Shown: positions 55,095-61,959, counted from the stretch's first letter. The stretch: 64,000 bases of DNA from Paenibacillus_F sp047238265 (GCF_047238265.1 NZ_JBDFMM010000002.1:1-64000), one strand, 5' to 3'. Notes: generated by a model not told the origin, from the letters alone. Translations and numbers: made by a program.

Positions 55095-55513
55095 ATCAAA
55101 CGAGATTGGCGTTCCGGGAAAGGTTAGCCGACGAGCTAAACAGCGACGCCGACCGCGAGCTGCTGCGGCATATACGCGCGCAGGAGGCCGAAATTCACGA
55201 GTTACAAGACACCCTTATGTACGTTTACCAGGCGGCCAGGAACGACGTTGGGCGCTGGGATGGCGGCGCGTGCGTAGGACTCCCGGTGTTCCTGGATCGT
55301 GTTTTTGCGCGATGGATCGTCCGGGAAGGCGAAAAACTCCTGTTTCCAGCGAAAAGAGAGCGAGATCAGGCTAGATTACAGCTCGATATCGCAACAAAAG
55401 CGTTACGTCAGCTCGATGACAGGCGGCAGCCTATGCTTCCGCGTTCTCAAATGGCGAGAATTGCGAAAACAGCGCTAGACCAAATATCCATGTCCGAGGA
55501 GGATGCGAAATGA
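55091..55513 (+). CDS. Hypothetical coiled-coil protein
   Basis: The 140-residue helical protein starts MNQTRLAFRERLADELNSDA. Residues 15-45 and 85-105 form coiled coils; GGGACV... and a Trp/Phe patch lie between. AAAGGGAG precedes ATG 55091. ATGA overlaps both sides indicate coupled translation. Confidence 0.6.
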   Translation: MNQTRLAFRERLADELNSDADRELLRHIRAQEAEIHELQDTLMYVYQAARNDVGRWDGGACVGLPVFLDRVFARWIVREGEKLLFPAKRERDQARLQLDIATKALRQLDDRRQPMLPRSQMARIAKTALDQISMSEEDAK

Positions 55514-55698
55514 CCGAGCAAGCACGGTTAAAGTACGAAAAAGCACAGCGGGCGCTGGATGTCGCGGAGTGCGCGTTACTCCTAGTTACGAAGGGAGAAA
55601 ACAAGTACGAATTGTGGCGTATAGCTAACACAGCACTTTCGCAGATGAAGAAGATTGCAGCCGAGGGAGAGACGAAATCATGCGAAAGTACCCGGTGA
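55510..55698 (+). CDS. Hypothetical helical microprotein
   Basis: A 62-residue helical protein (MTEQARLKYEKAQRALDVAE...). Its start overlaps the previous stop, and its end overlaps the next gene by 19 bases. Function unknown. Confidence 0.6.
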   Translation: MTEQARLKYEKAQRALDVAECALLLVTKGENKYELWRIANTALSQMKKIAAEGETKSCESTR

Positions 55699-56015
55699 CA
55701 GCGCCTAGCGGCCGCGTGTATGAGGCTGTAATTGAGAGTTATAAGGGGCCTTTTAACGAAGTCTATATTCGCATCACTGTTTACCAAAAAATACGGAAGC
55801 GCTGGCTGCTGATACCTTGGACAACTCGTGACAGAGTGCGGGCTGAGTCGTTCTCGGTAAATAGAAAAGTCAGCCTGTCCGACACAATTACCCATTGGAT
55901 AGAAACACGCGAGCAGTACCTTATCAAAGATGAACGCGAGGAAAATAAGGCTTACGAGCTAATTGGCGCTTTAGCGGCTTGGGATGGCGTCATCAAACCG
56001 AAGGAGGACGCCTAA
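55680..56015 (+). CDS. Hypothetical basic protein
   Basis: The 111-residue product has a beta-rich N-terminal half (VYEAVIESYKGPFNEVYIRI) and a helical C-terminus. GAGGGAGAG precedes the ATG. It shares one base with the SprT-like gene. No known family. Confidence 0.6.
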   Translation: MRKYPVTAPSGRVYEAVIESYKGPFNEVYIRITVYQKIRKRWLLIPWTTRDRVRAESFSVNRKVSLSDTITHWIETREQYLIKDEREENKAYELIGALAAWDGVIKPKEDA

Positions 56016-56392
56016 TGAACCGGGACGAGCTGCTCGCAGCCGCAAACGAGTTATGTCGCAAGCATTGGGGCGTTGATTACACGGGCGATATCGAGCTGGT
56101 AAATCGTCGGTGGACTAGAACGAACGGACAGTTCATCTTCTACGGCCAATCCACGCAAAAAATCGTTATGAGTCGTGTCCGCAATGCGTACCGGACACGT
56201 GAGGAGATCCTCGGCACCCTGCTGCATGAGCTAGTCCATTGGCGCCTACTTAATCTCGGGCAGATGGGACGCGACACGGATATCTCGTTTATTCGCGAAT
56301 GCGTACGAGTTGGGGCGCCGATCAGCGGGGCCAAGAACGCCCAGAACGCCTATAAACGCTATCTGGCGTCGCTGGGGAGGGATTCTGCATGA
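56015..56392 (+). CDS. SprT-like metallopeptidase domain protein
   Basis: The 125-residue protein has LLHELVHWRLLNLGQMGRDT at about residues 69-88, with HELVH as the HExxH zinc motif of SprT/Spartan-like proteins, followed by FIRECVRVGAPIS, the distal part of the family's helix. N-terminal helix and beta strands (KIVMSRVRNAYR) fit too. In cells SprT-type proteins cut proteins cross-linked to DNA; the phage role is unknown. Confidence 0.82.
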   Translation: MNRDELLAAANELCRKHWGVDYTGDIELVNRRWTRTNGQFIFYGQSTQKIVMSRVRNAYRTREEILGTLLHELVHWRLLNLGQMGRDTDISFIRECVRVGAPISGAKNAQNAYKRYLASLGRDSA

Positions 56393-56571
56393 AGCTACTT
56401 GAGGCGATTAAACACGCGGCTGCCGGGTCTGAAATCGTCTCCTGCGCGGGGAAGACGTACACGCCCGGCATGCTTGCGGTAAGCAGCTGCGGACGTAATT
56501 ATGCGGTATTTAACGCTTGTGGAATGACAGATATCGAGCGTAAAGGGAAATGGACGGTACACAATATATGA
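56389..56571 (+). CDS. Hypothetical microprotein
   Basis: The 60-residue protein (MKLLEAIKHAAAGSEIVSCA...) has three Cys and ends at a terminator. Overlaps the SprT-like gene by four bases; likely the last gene of the operon. Confidence 0.6.
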   Translation: MKLLEAIKHAAAGSEIVSCAGKTYTPGMLAVSSCGRNYAVFNACGMTDIERKGKWTVHNI

Positions 56572-56583
56572 CGTTTGATGACG

Positions 56584-56632
56584 GATAGGATCGGCTGCGG
56601 CGTGCGGCTAACCCTATTCTTTTTTTTCTTTT
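56584..56632 (+). terminator. Intrinsic terminator
   Basis: ATAGG/CCTAT outer stem (56585-56589, 56613-56617) with an inner GCTGC/GCGGC stem, then TCTTTTTTTT. Confidence 0.8.
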
Positions 56633-56668
56633 TAACGGTCCAATGAATACTTTATCGTACTAAAGCTA

Positions 56669-56766
56669 TGTTAAAGATTTTAACACTAACAAGAACTAAG
56701 TATTTATCGCTATCTCACGGTTCTTTAATAAAGATATTTATATAGACAGTGTTAAAGATTTTAACA
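56669..56766. repeat. Two copies of the palindrome TGTTAAAGATTTTAACA
   Basis: Exact 17-base palindromes (seven-base arms, GAT centre) at 56669-56685 and 56750-56766, 81 bases apart start to start, in a 270-base gene-free gap. The second ends 10 bases before the -35 box of the next phage promoter. They look like sites for a dimeric regulator. Confidence 0.75.
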
Positions 56767-56776
56767 TAGGCAAGAT

Positions 56777-56804
56777 GTCACAGACGCCACGGCCTCTCTA
56801 TATT
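56777..56804 (+). promoter_or_regulatory. GTCACA-N16-TATATT phage promoter, copy 8
   Basis: GTCACA (56777-56782), 16 bases, TATATTGTACCTCGAATGAA. The leader is almost the same as at 49474-49500. It drives the BI-1 operon. Confidence 0.72.
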
Positions 56805-56837
56805 GTACCTCGAATGAATAAATAGGAGGAATGTAAA

Positions 56838-57083
56838 ATGGGCGCTTTGCCTGCTGGGGAAGATCCGGCAAAAACGTTTCAGGGCACGCGCGTTGAACCA
56901 GGAGATGAATTAGCGCGTCTTTCAAGGACCTGCGTTACGTACGGCCCAGCTCACGTCGAGCACGTACAAGAGTTTGACGAGGGGTTCCTACGTCGTCTCC
57001 GAGGACCCGCGACAGAAATCGATCTGGATGACCTGTATCGTCGTCTCCAGGAGCTTATCGCGAAAGGAGGTGAATCTCGATGA
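56838..57083 (+). CDS. Hypothetical acidic protein
   Basis: The 81-residue product (MGALPAGEDPAKTFQGTRVE...) is the first gene after the promoter; AGGAGGAATG precedes it. Helical acidic C-terminus (DLDDLYRRLQELIAKGGES). No known family. Confidence 0.6.
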   Translation: MGALPAGEDPAKTFQGTRVEPGDELARLSRTCVTYGPAHVEHVQEFDEGFLRRLRGPATEIDLDDLYRRLQELIAKGGESR

Positions 57084-57322
57084 AGGATTTCACGATCCTA
57101 CTAGCGTTAGTCTGGCTACTCAACGAAGAGTTTGACGCAGATATCTCGGAAGACTCTGAAGCCTTGAAGGCTATGGAGGATTTAGCCGAAAAGCTATGCG
57201 ACGTTGAGTTCCCGTCTGATGACGATATTGCAGCATTCCGCGAACTCACGAAGACGACTGCCGAGGCGTTGCTCGCTGAATACACGGCTAAAGTACGGGA
57301 GGCAGCGGCATGTACGGAATAA
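57080..57322 (+). CDS. Hypothetical acidic protein
   Basis: The 80-residue protein has a hydrophobic N-terminal stretch (FTILLALVWLLNEEF) and an acidic helical remainder. GGAGGTGA precedes the ATG; it overlaps its neighbours. May be membrane-associated. Confidence 0.6.
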   Translation: MKDFTILLALVWLLNEEFDADISEDSEALKAMEDLAEKLCDVEFPSDDDIAAFRELTKTTAEALLAEYTAKVREAAACTE

Positions 57323-57528
57323 TCGTAAATGTAATGCTCGCGATTTTCACGGGAACGTTGATAGCGACCGTTATCGGACTTGCGTACACAGGGCTTTACA
57401 TGCCGATGTTCGGGCCTCCGCAAACGTCCTTTGAGATCGCGCTGTTCGTAACTGGCGCCATGCTTACTGGTTTGGTAATCGTGGGGACGTGTGGTTACGT
57501 CAAGCTCGTAAAATCACGGAAAAAATAA
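57310..57528 (+). CDS. Two-helix membrane protein
   Basis: The 72-residue protein has two membrane helices (VNVMLAIFTGTLIATVIGLA and FEIALFVTGAMLTGLVIVG) and a basic C-terminus (KLVKSRKK), the layout of small holin-like or accessory membrane proteins. It lies 23 bases before the BI-1 homologue, and may act with it. Confidence 0.65.
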   Translation: MYGIIVNVMLAIFTGTLIATVIGLAYTGLYMPMFGPPQTSFEIALFVTGAMLTGLVIVGTCGYVKLVKSRKK

Positions 57529-57551
57529 ACGAAATCAAAAGGAGCAATCAT

Positions 57552-58247
57552 ATGAATCTGTTTAGATATACCAAAAATGACGAAGTAATTCTGTCGGTGG
57601 ACGTTGGCCTCGACAAGAAAGTTGCAGGATCGTTCTCGCATATTCTACAGACGTTTTCTATCTCGGTAATCATTACGCTGCTGGCGATGTTAGCCGGAGC
57701 CTACGTTATTCCAGCACCAATTGCGGGAGCCTTCGCAATCGCCTTTTTAGGAATGTTCGTGTGGCTCCTCGTACAAGTAGTTCGGGGACGTAATATCGGA
57801 TTCACGTTCCTGTACACCTTCTCTGGAGTGGTCGGTGTCGTGCTTTATCCGGCAATCGCTCGATTAGGATCGGAGGTTGGCGCTAGAGGCGTAATGATCG
57901 TTTTCACGATTACAGCAGTTATTTTCACGGCCCTTGCCGTCTATGCTAAACGTTCGAAACGAGACTTTTCGTTCATGGGCGGCTATCTCATAGCTGCTAC
58001 GCTCGGACTTCTAGCTCTCGCAATCGTGAAACACGTCGTCGGCGCAGGCTTTACGCTCAGTCTCGTATATGCCATCGCAGGAGTACTCATCTTTAGCGCT
58101 TGGATCGTGCATGACGTTGGTCGTTATCGTGACGGAGTGAAGCCGGAAGAAGTGCCGATGGCTGCGCTCATGTTATATCTGGACGTCGTAAACCTGTTCA
58201 TGTTCGTTCTGCGCCTGTTCGCAGGGAATTGGTCGAGTAAAAGCTAA
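57552..58247 (+). CDS. Bax inhibitor-1 / YetJ-like membrane protein
   Basis: The 231-residue protein has seven hydrophobic helices and the BI-1 (UPF0005, TMBIM) signature ALMLYLDVVNLFMFVLRLF near residues 205-223. The two acidic residues that form the pH-sensing latch of B. subtilis YetJ appear conserved: Asp in IVHDVGRY (188) and Asp in LYLDVVN (211). YetJ is a calcium-leak channel. In a phage it could alter membrane ion balance or block host death. AAAGGAG precedes ATG 57552. Confidence 0.82.
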   Translation: MNLFRYTKNDEVILSVDVGLDKKVAGSFSHILQTFSISVIITLLAMLAGAYVIPAPIAGAFAIAFLGMFVWLLVQVVRGRNIGFTFLYTFSGVVGVVLYPAIARLGSEVGARGVMIVFTITAVIFTALAVYAKRSKRDFSFMGGYLIAATLGLLALAIVKHVVGAGFTLSLVYAIAGVLIFSAWIVHDVGRYRDGVKPEEVPMAALMLYLDVVNLFMFVLRLFAGNWSSKS

Positions 58248-58394
58248 CCAGCGGGAAAGTCGTTAAAATCCGGTAAGAATCACGTTAATTTTATCGTCGT
58301 CTGCTGCTTGAGTCGGACACTCACGGCGGATGACGTTTTTAACGCCTATATTATAGTAGGGAAATTTCGTTCTCTCGAAAGGAGGTGACGAAAA

Positions 58395-58796
58395 ATGACC
58401 ATGAAAACAGGACTCAGCGCGCCCCAGAGACGAGCTGCCGAAATACTGGCGACGGACGATAAAAACGAGTATACTATGCCTATGGTCGCCGAGGAAGTGG
58501 GCTGTTCCGAACGTACTTTATTCCGCTGGCGCCAGGACCCCGAATTTATCGCCTATAAGAACGAGGTCGCCGATAGAGCTATGGACGACTTTCTGTCCGA
58601 TACTTATCGCTATTTACGCCGACTCGCTTCTAGCGGCCTCTCAGAAGGCGCACGATTGAAGGCCATTGAGCTGGTACTCAAGAATAGGGGTAAACTCCAG
58701 GACGTTCAGAGAATCGACCAGACGATACGTGATAATCGTTCCGACGCTGCAATCGAGGCTGAGATCGAACGCCTTCGTCAAGAAATGGGGGAGTAG
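58395..58796 (+). CDS. terS: Terminase small subunit (phBC6A51-like)
   Basis: The 133-residue protein begins with a helix-turn-helix (MPMVAEEVGCSERTLFRWRQ, about residues 29-48) preceded by LSAPQRRAAEIL, the layout of phBC6A51-type small terminases, and ends with a helical oligomerisation region (RIDQTIRDNRSDAAIEAEIE). It recognises the packaging site. Here it is 3.2 kb from the large subunit, an unusual gap. AAAGGAGGTGA precedes the ATG. Confidence 0.78.
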   Translation: MTMKTGLSAPQRRAAEILATDDKNEYTMPMVAEEVGCSERTLFRWRQDPEFIAYKNEVADRAMDDFLSDTYRYLRRLASSGLSEGARLKAIELVLKNRGKLQDVQRIDQTIRDNRSDAAIEAEIERLRQEMGE

Positions 58797-58890
58797 TTTT
58801 CTCCTGCATAACCGTTGCATAAAGGCCCGGCCTCGATGAATAAACGGGATGTATAAATTACCAGGTAATTATTGCCACTATCTACTGTAA

Positions 58891-58992
58891 GCCGCGTCAT
58901 ATAAGGGTTATTCACGATATACTACTGGGAATGTATATTCACTGTATAGTGTATGATCGTGTACGATTTAATAAACCCTTATGTGGCGCGGC
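58891..58992. repeat. 22-bp inverted repeat
   Basis: GCCGCGTCATATAAGGGTT (58891-58909) pairs with the arm at 58970-58992; the differences are C/T changes that keep G-T pairs, which suggests selection at RNA or DNA hairpin level. The loop of 57 bases contains a nested CACGAT/ATCGTG stem. Confidence 0.7.
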
Positions 58993-59170
58993 TTTGCGCT
59001 TATAGACATATGTACAAAACCCGCATTTTATGCTTATGTATATGTATAATCGTTGCATAAAGCAAGAAGAAAAGAAGGCGCACCCTATACACTATACACA
59101 CAGCTGCATGACGTCAGCACACATCGATCAAGCATCGATAATGATACGATTCATTCTTTCGAAACGCTTA

Positions 59171-59210
59171 GGGGGCCACCTGGGGGCCACCCCCGGCTGC
59201 CTACCCCCGG
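59171..59210. repeat. GC-rich direct repeats
   Basis: GGGGGCCACC at 59171-59180 and 59182-59191, followed by CCCCCGG at 59190-59196 and 59204-59210. GC-rich, self-complementary, and set in AT-rich DNA, like cos cores of some phages. Confidence 0.6.
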
Positions 59211-59301
59211 TTAAGCGCCAGAAAAATACGTATAATAAATTTTAAAGTAGATGGTATTTATTTACATTTGCATAGCGACACACACGACATCCGACGTCAT
59301 G

Positions 59302-59329
59302 TTGCATAATAACGCTTTAACGTTATAAT
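59302..59329 (+). promoter_or_regulatory. Possible promoter for the 59465 gene
   Basis: TTGCAT (59302-59307), 16 bases, TATAAT (59324-59329). Confidence 0.5.
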
Positions 59330-59464
59330 GGGAATTGTAGTAAACAATAGTTAGCGGTCCCATCGAATAGGGGCGATAGTAAGCGTTGTAAGGCGGTCAT
59401 GTGCCGTATAGTAAGCGTAGAAAGATAGGAGAGAACGATCATCGCTCAGTTTAAGCCGGGGTCC

Positions 59465-59674
59465 GTGGCGTTGGACGAAATTATCGCCGATCTCCGTTAT
59501 GGCCGGGCAACTCCCGAGCAGACTGTCGAACGTATTAGAGGCGCTCGTGTAGTATTTAAAGCGATTATGCGTTTCGCGGAGTACGACCAGGAGATTAAAG
59601 ACGAGGTTGGAAAAGAAGTTGACGCTGCTGACTTTTTAATCGAGCTAGTGACATTGATATGCGAAGAAGAGTAA
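59465..59674 (+). CDS. Hypothetical small protein (start uncertain)
   Basis: From GTG 59465 the product is 69 residues, helical (EIIADLRYGRATPEQTVERI). The best ribosome site, AGGAG at 59427, points to an in-frame ATC at 59441; the GTG has only GGGG directly before it. It ends at a terminator. Function unknown. Confidence 0.55.
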   Translation: MALDEIIADLRYGRATPEQTVERIRGARVVFKAIMRFAEYDQEIKDEVGKEVDAADFLIELVTLICEEE

Positions 59675-59704
59675 GAGCCGGGATACGTCCTGGCTCTTTT
59701 TTTT
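59674..59704. terminator. Intrinsic terminator
   Basis: Ten-base stem AGAGCCGGGA/TCCTGGCTCT (one G-T pair), loop TACG, eight T on the plus strand. It may also stop minus-strand transcription from 59916. Confidence 0.88.
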
Positions 59705-59709
59705 GTAGA

Positions 59710-59916
59710 TTACTGGGCCTGTCCGTTTTGGCTGATTGCCTTAATAAGCTTGTCGTTTCGTTTGTCCGCCTTATGGCTGCTGACAACGGCGAAAGCGTGA
59801 ATGATGCCGGGAACGAGTAGGCATAGGCACAGCAAAAAGTTTATTAGCGCTTGAATCGGTTTACCACAGAGCAGCACGGCGACAGGCGGCAGTATAATGG
59901 CGAGCAAATATCTCAT
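59710..59916 (-). CDS. Pmp3/YqaE-type (UPF0057) membrane protein
   Basis: The 68-residue protein begins MRYLLAIILPPVAVLLCGKP and has a second membrane helix (FLLCLCLLVPGIIHAFAVV), the two-helix signature of UPF0057 (Pmp3/YqaE) proteolipids linked to membrane potential and salt stress. The C-terminus is basic and polar. On the minus strand, alone, between terS and HNH genes. A complete CGGATT...AATCCG dyad (59969-59986) lies upstream. Confidence 0.82.
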   Translation of the reverse strand: MRYLLAIILPPVAVLLCGKPIQALINFLLCLCLLVPGIIHAFAVVSSHKADKRNDKLIKAISQNGQAQ

Positions 59917-59968
59917 CTGGCGATCCCCCTAGAATGTAAAATACTTCCTCATTAAACCATAAAGGTAC

Positions 59969-59990
59969 CGGATTGTCGATAATCCGATAT
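59969..59990. promoter_or_regulatory. Operator-like dyad
   Basis: CGGATTGTCGATAATCCG (59969-59986) is a dyad that, read on the minus strand, contains ATATCGGATTATCG, matching the core found in phage promoters. It lies between the divergent genes at 59710 (minus) and 60090 (plus). Confidence 0.6.
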
Positions 59991-60024
59991 GAAATATTTA
60001 CCTCGATGGCTTTACCCTTTATAC

Positions 60025-60052
60025 GTCACAAAAACGCGCACGTTCCTATATT
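60025..60052 (+). promoter_or_regulatory. GTCACA-N16-TATATT phage promoter, copy 9
   Basis: GTCACA (60025-60030), 16 bases, TATATTTTACC. It precedes the HNH gene. Confidence 0.65.
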
Positions 60053-60089
60053 TTACCGTGACAAAAAATATAGGAGGCGTTTAGCCAAA

Positions 60090-60632
60090 ATGAAGAACAG
60101 TATTAAGATTGTAGGCGAGAAAGCCGTTATTTTCGTGCCATACAAAGATATCCGTGTAGAGGTGCTTATTGACGCAGCCCGAGTCCCTGACGTGGTCCAC
60201 TATAAATGGCTCGTCCGTTTTAATAAGCGCGGCGGAACCCCTTACATCGCCGGATACAGGTACCTGGGGCGCCCCGGCTGCCGATTACGTGAGGACGTGT
60301 ATCTCCATCGACTGCTAACGAAAGCACCGCCAGGACTCGTCGTCGACCACATTAACGGGGATACCCTCGATAACACGTCAGAAAACCTGCGAGTATGTAC
60401 GCCCGCGGAGAATCATCAAAATATCACGGCGCCGCCTTGGTCGCGGACAGGCGTTCGTAACGTTTACGAATTATCGAACGGTAAGTACCGGGTACAGATC
60501 GGCTACAACGGCGAGCAGCATCGTTTCGGGACGTATGACTCGCTTTACGAGGCTGCCCAGGTCGCGAGAGAGAAACGTGCCGAGCTGCACACATATTCGA
60601 ACAGCCTGAAAAGAACGCGGGCTGTCGTGTGA
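60090..60632 (+). CDS. HNH endonuclease with AP2-like DNA-binding domain
   Basis: The 180-residue protein has an HNH core (YLHRLLTKAPPGLVVDHING, His-Asp-His near residues 71-87, and Asn in the following TLDNTSENLRV) and a C-terminal AP2-like domain (GKYRVQIGYNGEQHRFGTYD, about residues 131-150). This HNH_3/AP2 pairing is typical of free-standing homing endonucleases in phages. It lies between terS and terL. It may also help cleave the packaging site (inference). Confidence 0.85.
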   Translation: MKNSIKIVGEKAVIFVPYKDIRVEVLIDAARVPDVVHYKWLVRFNKRGGTPYIAGYRYLGRPGCRLREDVYLHRLLTKAPPGLVVDHINGDTLDNTSENLRVCTPAENHQNITAPPWSRTGVRNVYELSNGKYRVQIGYNGEQHRFGTYDSLYEAAQVAREKRAELHTYSNSLKRTRAVV

Positions 60633-60664
60633 TAAAAGAGAGGGGGTGCCATGAGGCGCTCCCT

Positions 60665-61594
60665 TTATTTTATCATCGCGGCTTGCTCCAGCGAAATCTT
60701 CTCATTAGTCCAGGTCGATTTAAACCATGACGCCGCGTCGATGGTGATTCGTTGCTTTTTAAGTCCGCGACCAAACTTTGCGAATACTTCTTCGATTAGC
60801 TCAGGCGCATAATCGTTTCCAGACGTACGGTCCAATTCTGAGCGCACAGAGGTATAGACCTCCCACAGTGTCTCAGGATGAACGGGGATGGCTGCGGCCT
60901 GTTCGAGGAAAATCTCCTCTTCTCCGAATACAGGACGTCGGTCGCGTATTGCTGCGGCTCCCATATCTTCAACGACCTTGGAGTACTGAGGGTATAGTTT
61001 TTGAATTCTTTGGATATCCTTTTCAATAAATCGGGCGCTAATCGCCGGAGGCGTATCTTTTATATCTTCTTCCTCATCATTACTAAAATCATTATTACTA
61101 GATTCATTATTACTATAGGTCGGGATAACCGGGTCTGGGTTTTCCGTATCGGGTTTTACCGTATCCGGGTTTTCAGGACGTGGTGATTTTTCCCCTTCTT
61201 TCACCATATCCGGGTTTTCAGGATGTGGCGAATCTTTAGTCTTTTTGCCTGTTTTCTTCTTCTCGAATTTTTCGGTATGTAAAGGAGTTTCATAGACGAT
61301 GTAGTTAATGCCCTCGAATTGACCCGCGCGCTTACTGTCCTCCGAACGCACACGTTCCCGTTCGATGTAACCCGCGGCGATCAGCTCGTTAATAATTCCG
61401 AACACAGCGTCACGCCCGTTGCTCGCACGGTTCGTCAGATCTTTAATACGAATCGTCCAATCGTCAGGCTTTCCGATTAGGTACGTAAGCAAGCCTTTCG
61501 CCTGCCACGATATGCGGTTATCTTCGTCAATCGCGAATTTATCGATTTGGATGTAAGGAAATTCTTTCTTTTTAGCTACGCGGATAGTGGACAT
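60665..61594 (-). CDS. Plasmid/phage-type replication protein
   Basis: The 309-residue protein has an N-terminal winged helix (ISWQAKGLLTYLIGKPDDWT, residues 25-44, then LTNRASNGRDAVFGIINELI) typical of HTH_36 plasmid and phage replisome organisers. A Pro/Asn/Asp-rich linker with repeats of PENPD (about residues 130-185) precedes a helical C-terminal domain. It is on the strand opposite to the other replication genes and separate from them, so it may act at a second origin, perhaps for plasmid-state replication. ATG 61594 follows CCAGGAGG. Confidence 0.7.
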   Translation of the reverse strand: MSTIRVAKKKEFPYIQIDKFAIDEDNRISWQAKGLLTYLIGKPDDWTIRIKDLTNRASNGRDAVFGIINELIAAGYIERERVRSEDSKRAGQFEGINYIVYETPLHTEKFEKKKTGKKTKDSPHPENPDMVKEGEKSPRPENPDTVKPDTENPDPVIPTYSNNESSNNDFSNDEEEDIKDTPPAISARFIEKDIQRIQKLYPQYSKVVEDMGAAAIRDRRPVFGEEEIFLEQAAAIPVHPETLWEVYTSVRSELDRTSGNDYAPELIEEVFAKFGRGLKKQRITIDAASWFKSTWTNEKISLEQAAMIK

Positions 61595-61785
61595 AGTTTT
61601 CGGCCTCCTGGAGTCGGAGACTACTTTTGGAAGGGGAACATATATTCGCCTTGAGGTATGGGCTGGAGAGTGATAAAATAGCCTATATCCATATTCGAAG
61701 CATCGCGGCCTTGCGCCGTTAGTAACATTCAGATGCTTCATAGGCGGGGGTATCCCCGATCTATCGGTAGTCTCATATAGTGGTT

Positions 61786-61831
61786 AGAAAACGCGGACAT
61801 CTTGCCGGATGGGGCCGCGTTTTCTGTTTTT
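61786..61831. terminator. Intrinsic terminator
   Basis: Eleven-base arms AGAAAACGCGG (61786-61796) and CCGCGTTTTCT (61815-61825), loop of 18 bases, then GTTTTT. Works best on the plus strand. Confidence 0.75.
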
Positions 61832-61913
61832 AAGGGAAGAGATTTCCGTTAAAAACGATATTGGCTATTATACCTCGTAAGCTCTCATTTCGACAAGGCA
61901 AATCCTCCAAGAC

Positions 61914-61942
61914 TTGTTAAAACGCCTTTCAGCTGCGCTATA
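61914..61942 (+). promoter_or_regulatory. Possible promoter of terL
   Basis: TTGTTA (61914-61919), 17 bases, GCTATA (61937-61942), with overlapping TATATA and TATATT alternatives. The nearby TTCAGCTGCGCTATATA resembles the nrd promoter region (35962 onwards). Confidence 0.45.
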
Positions 61943-61959
61943 TATTGAGAAACGTTATA

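Larger units (their letters stand above)
58797..59464. other. 668-bp gene-free region: candidate cos/pac or origin
   Basis: No supported gene. It holds a 22-bp inverted repeat (58891-58992), GTTGCATAAA at 58814 and 59052 (GTTGCATAA again at 59301), a GC-rich island (59171-59210), AATGATACGAT (about 59140), and TGTATAGTGTAT/ATACACTATACA (about 58943 and 59089) as a second inverted pair. The position after terS makes a packaging site likely; the repeats could also mark an origin. Confidence 0.55.

Noticed and set aside
58310..58360. Tenth GTCACA-type promoter ahead of terS
   Set aside because: TATATTATAG is present, but the sequence 16 bases upstream is GGCGGA, not GTCACA. Possibly another promoter, not counted.
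59030..59245. 71-codon frame in the cos/ori candidate region
   Set aside because: No ribosome site, biased His/Met/Tyr composition, overlaps the GC repeats; probably chance.
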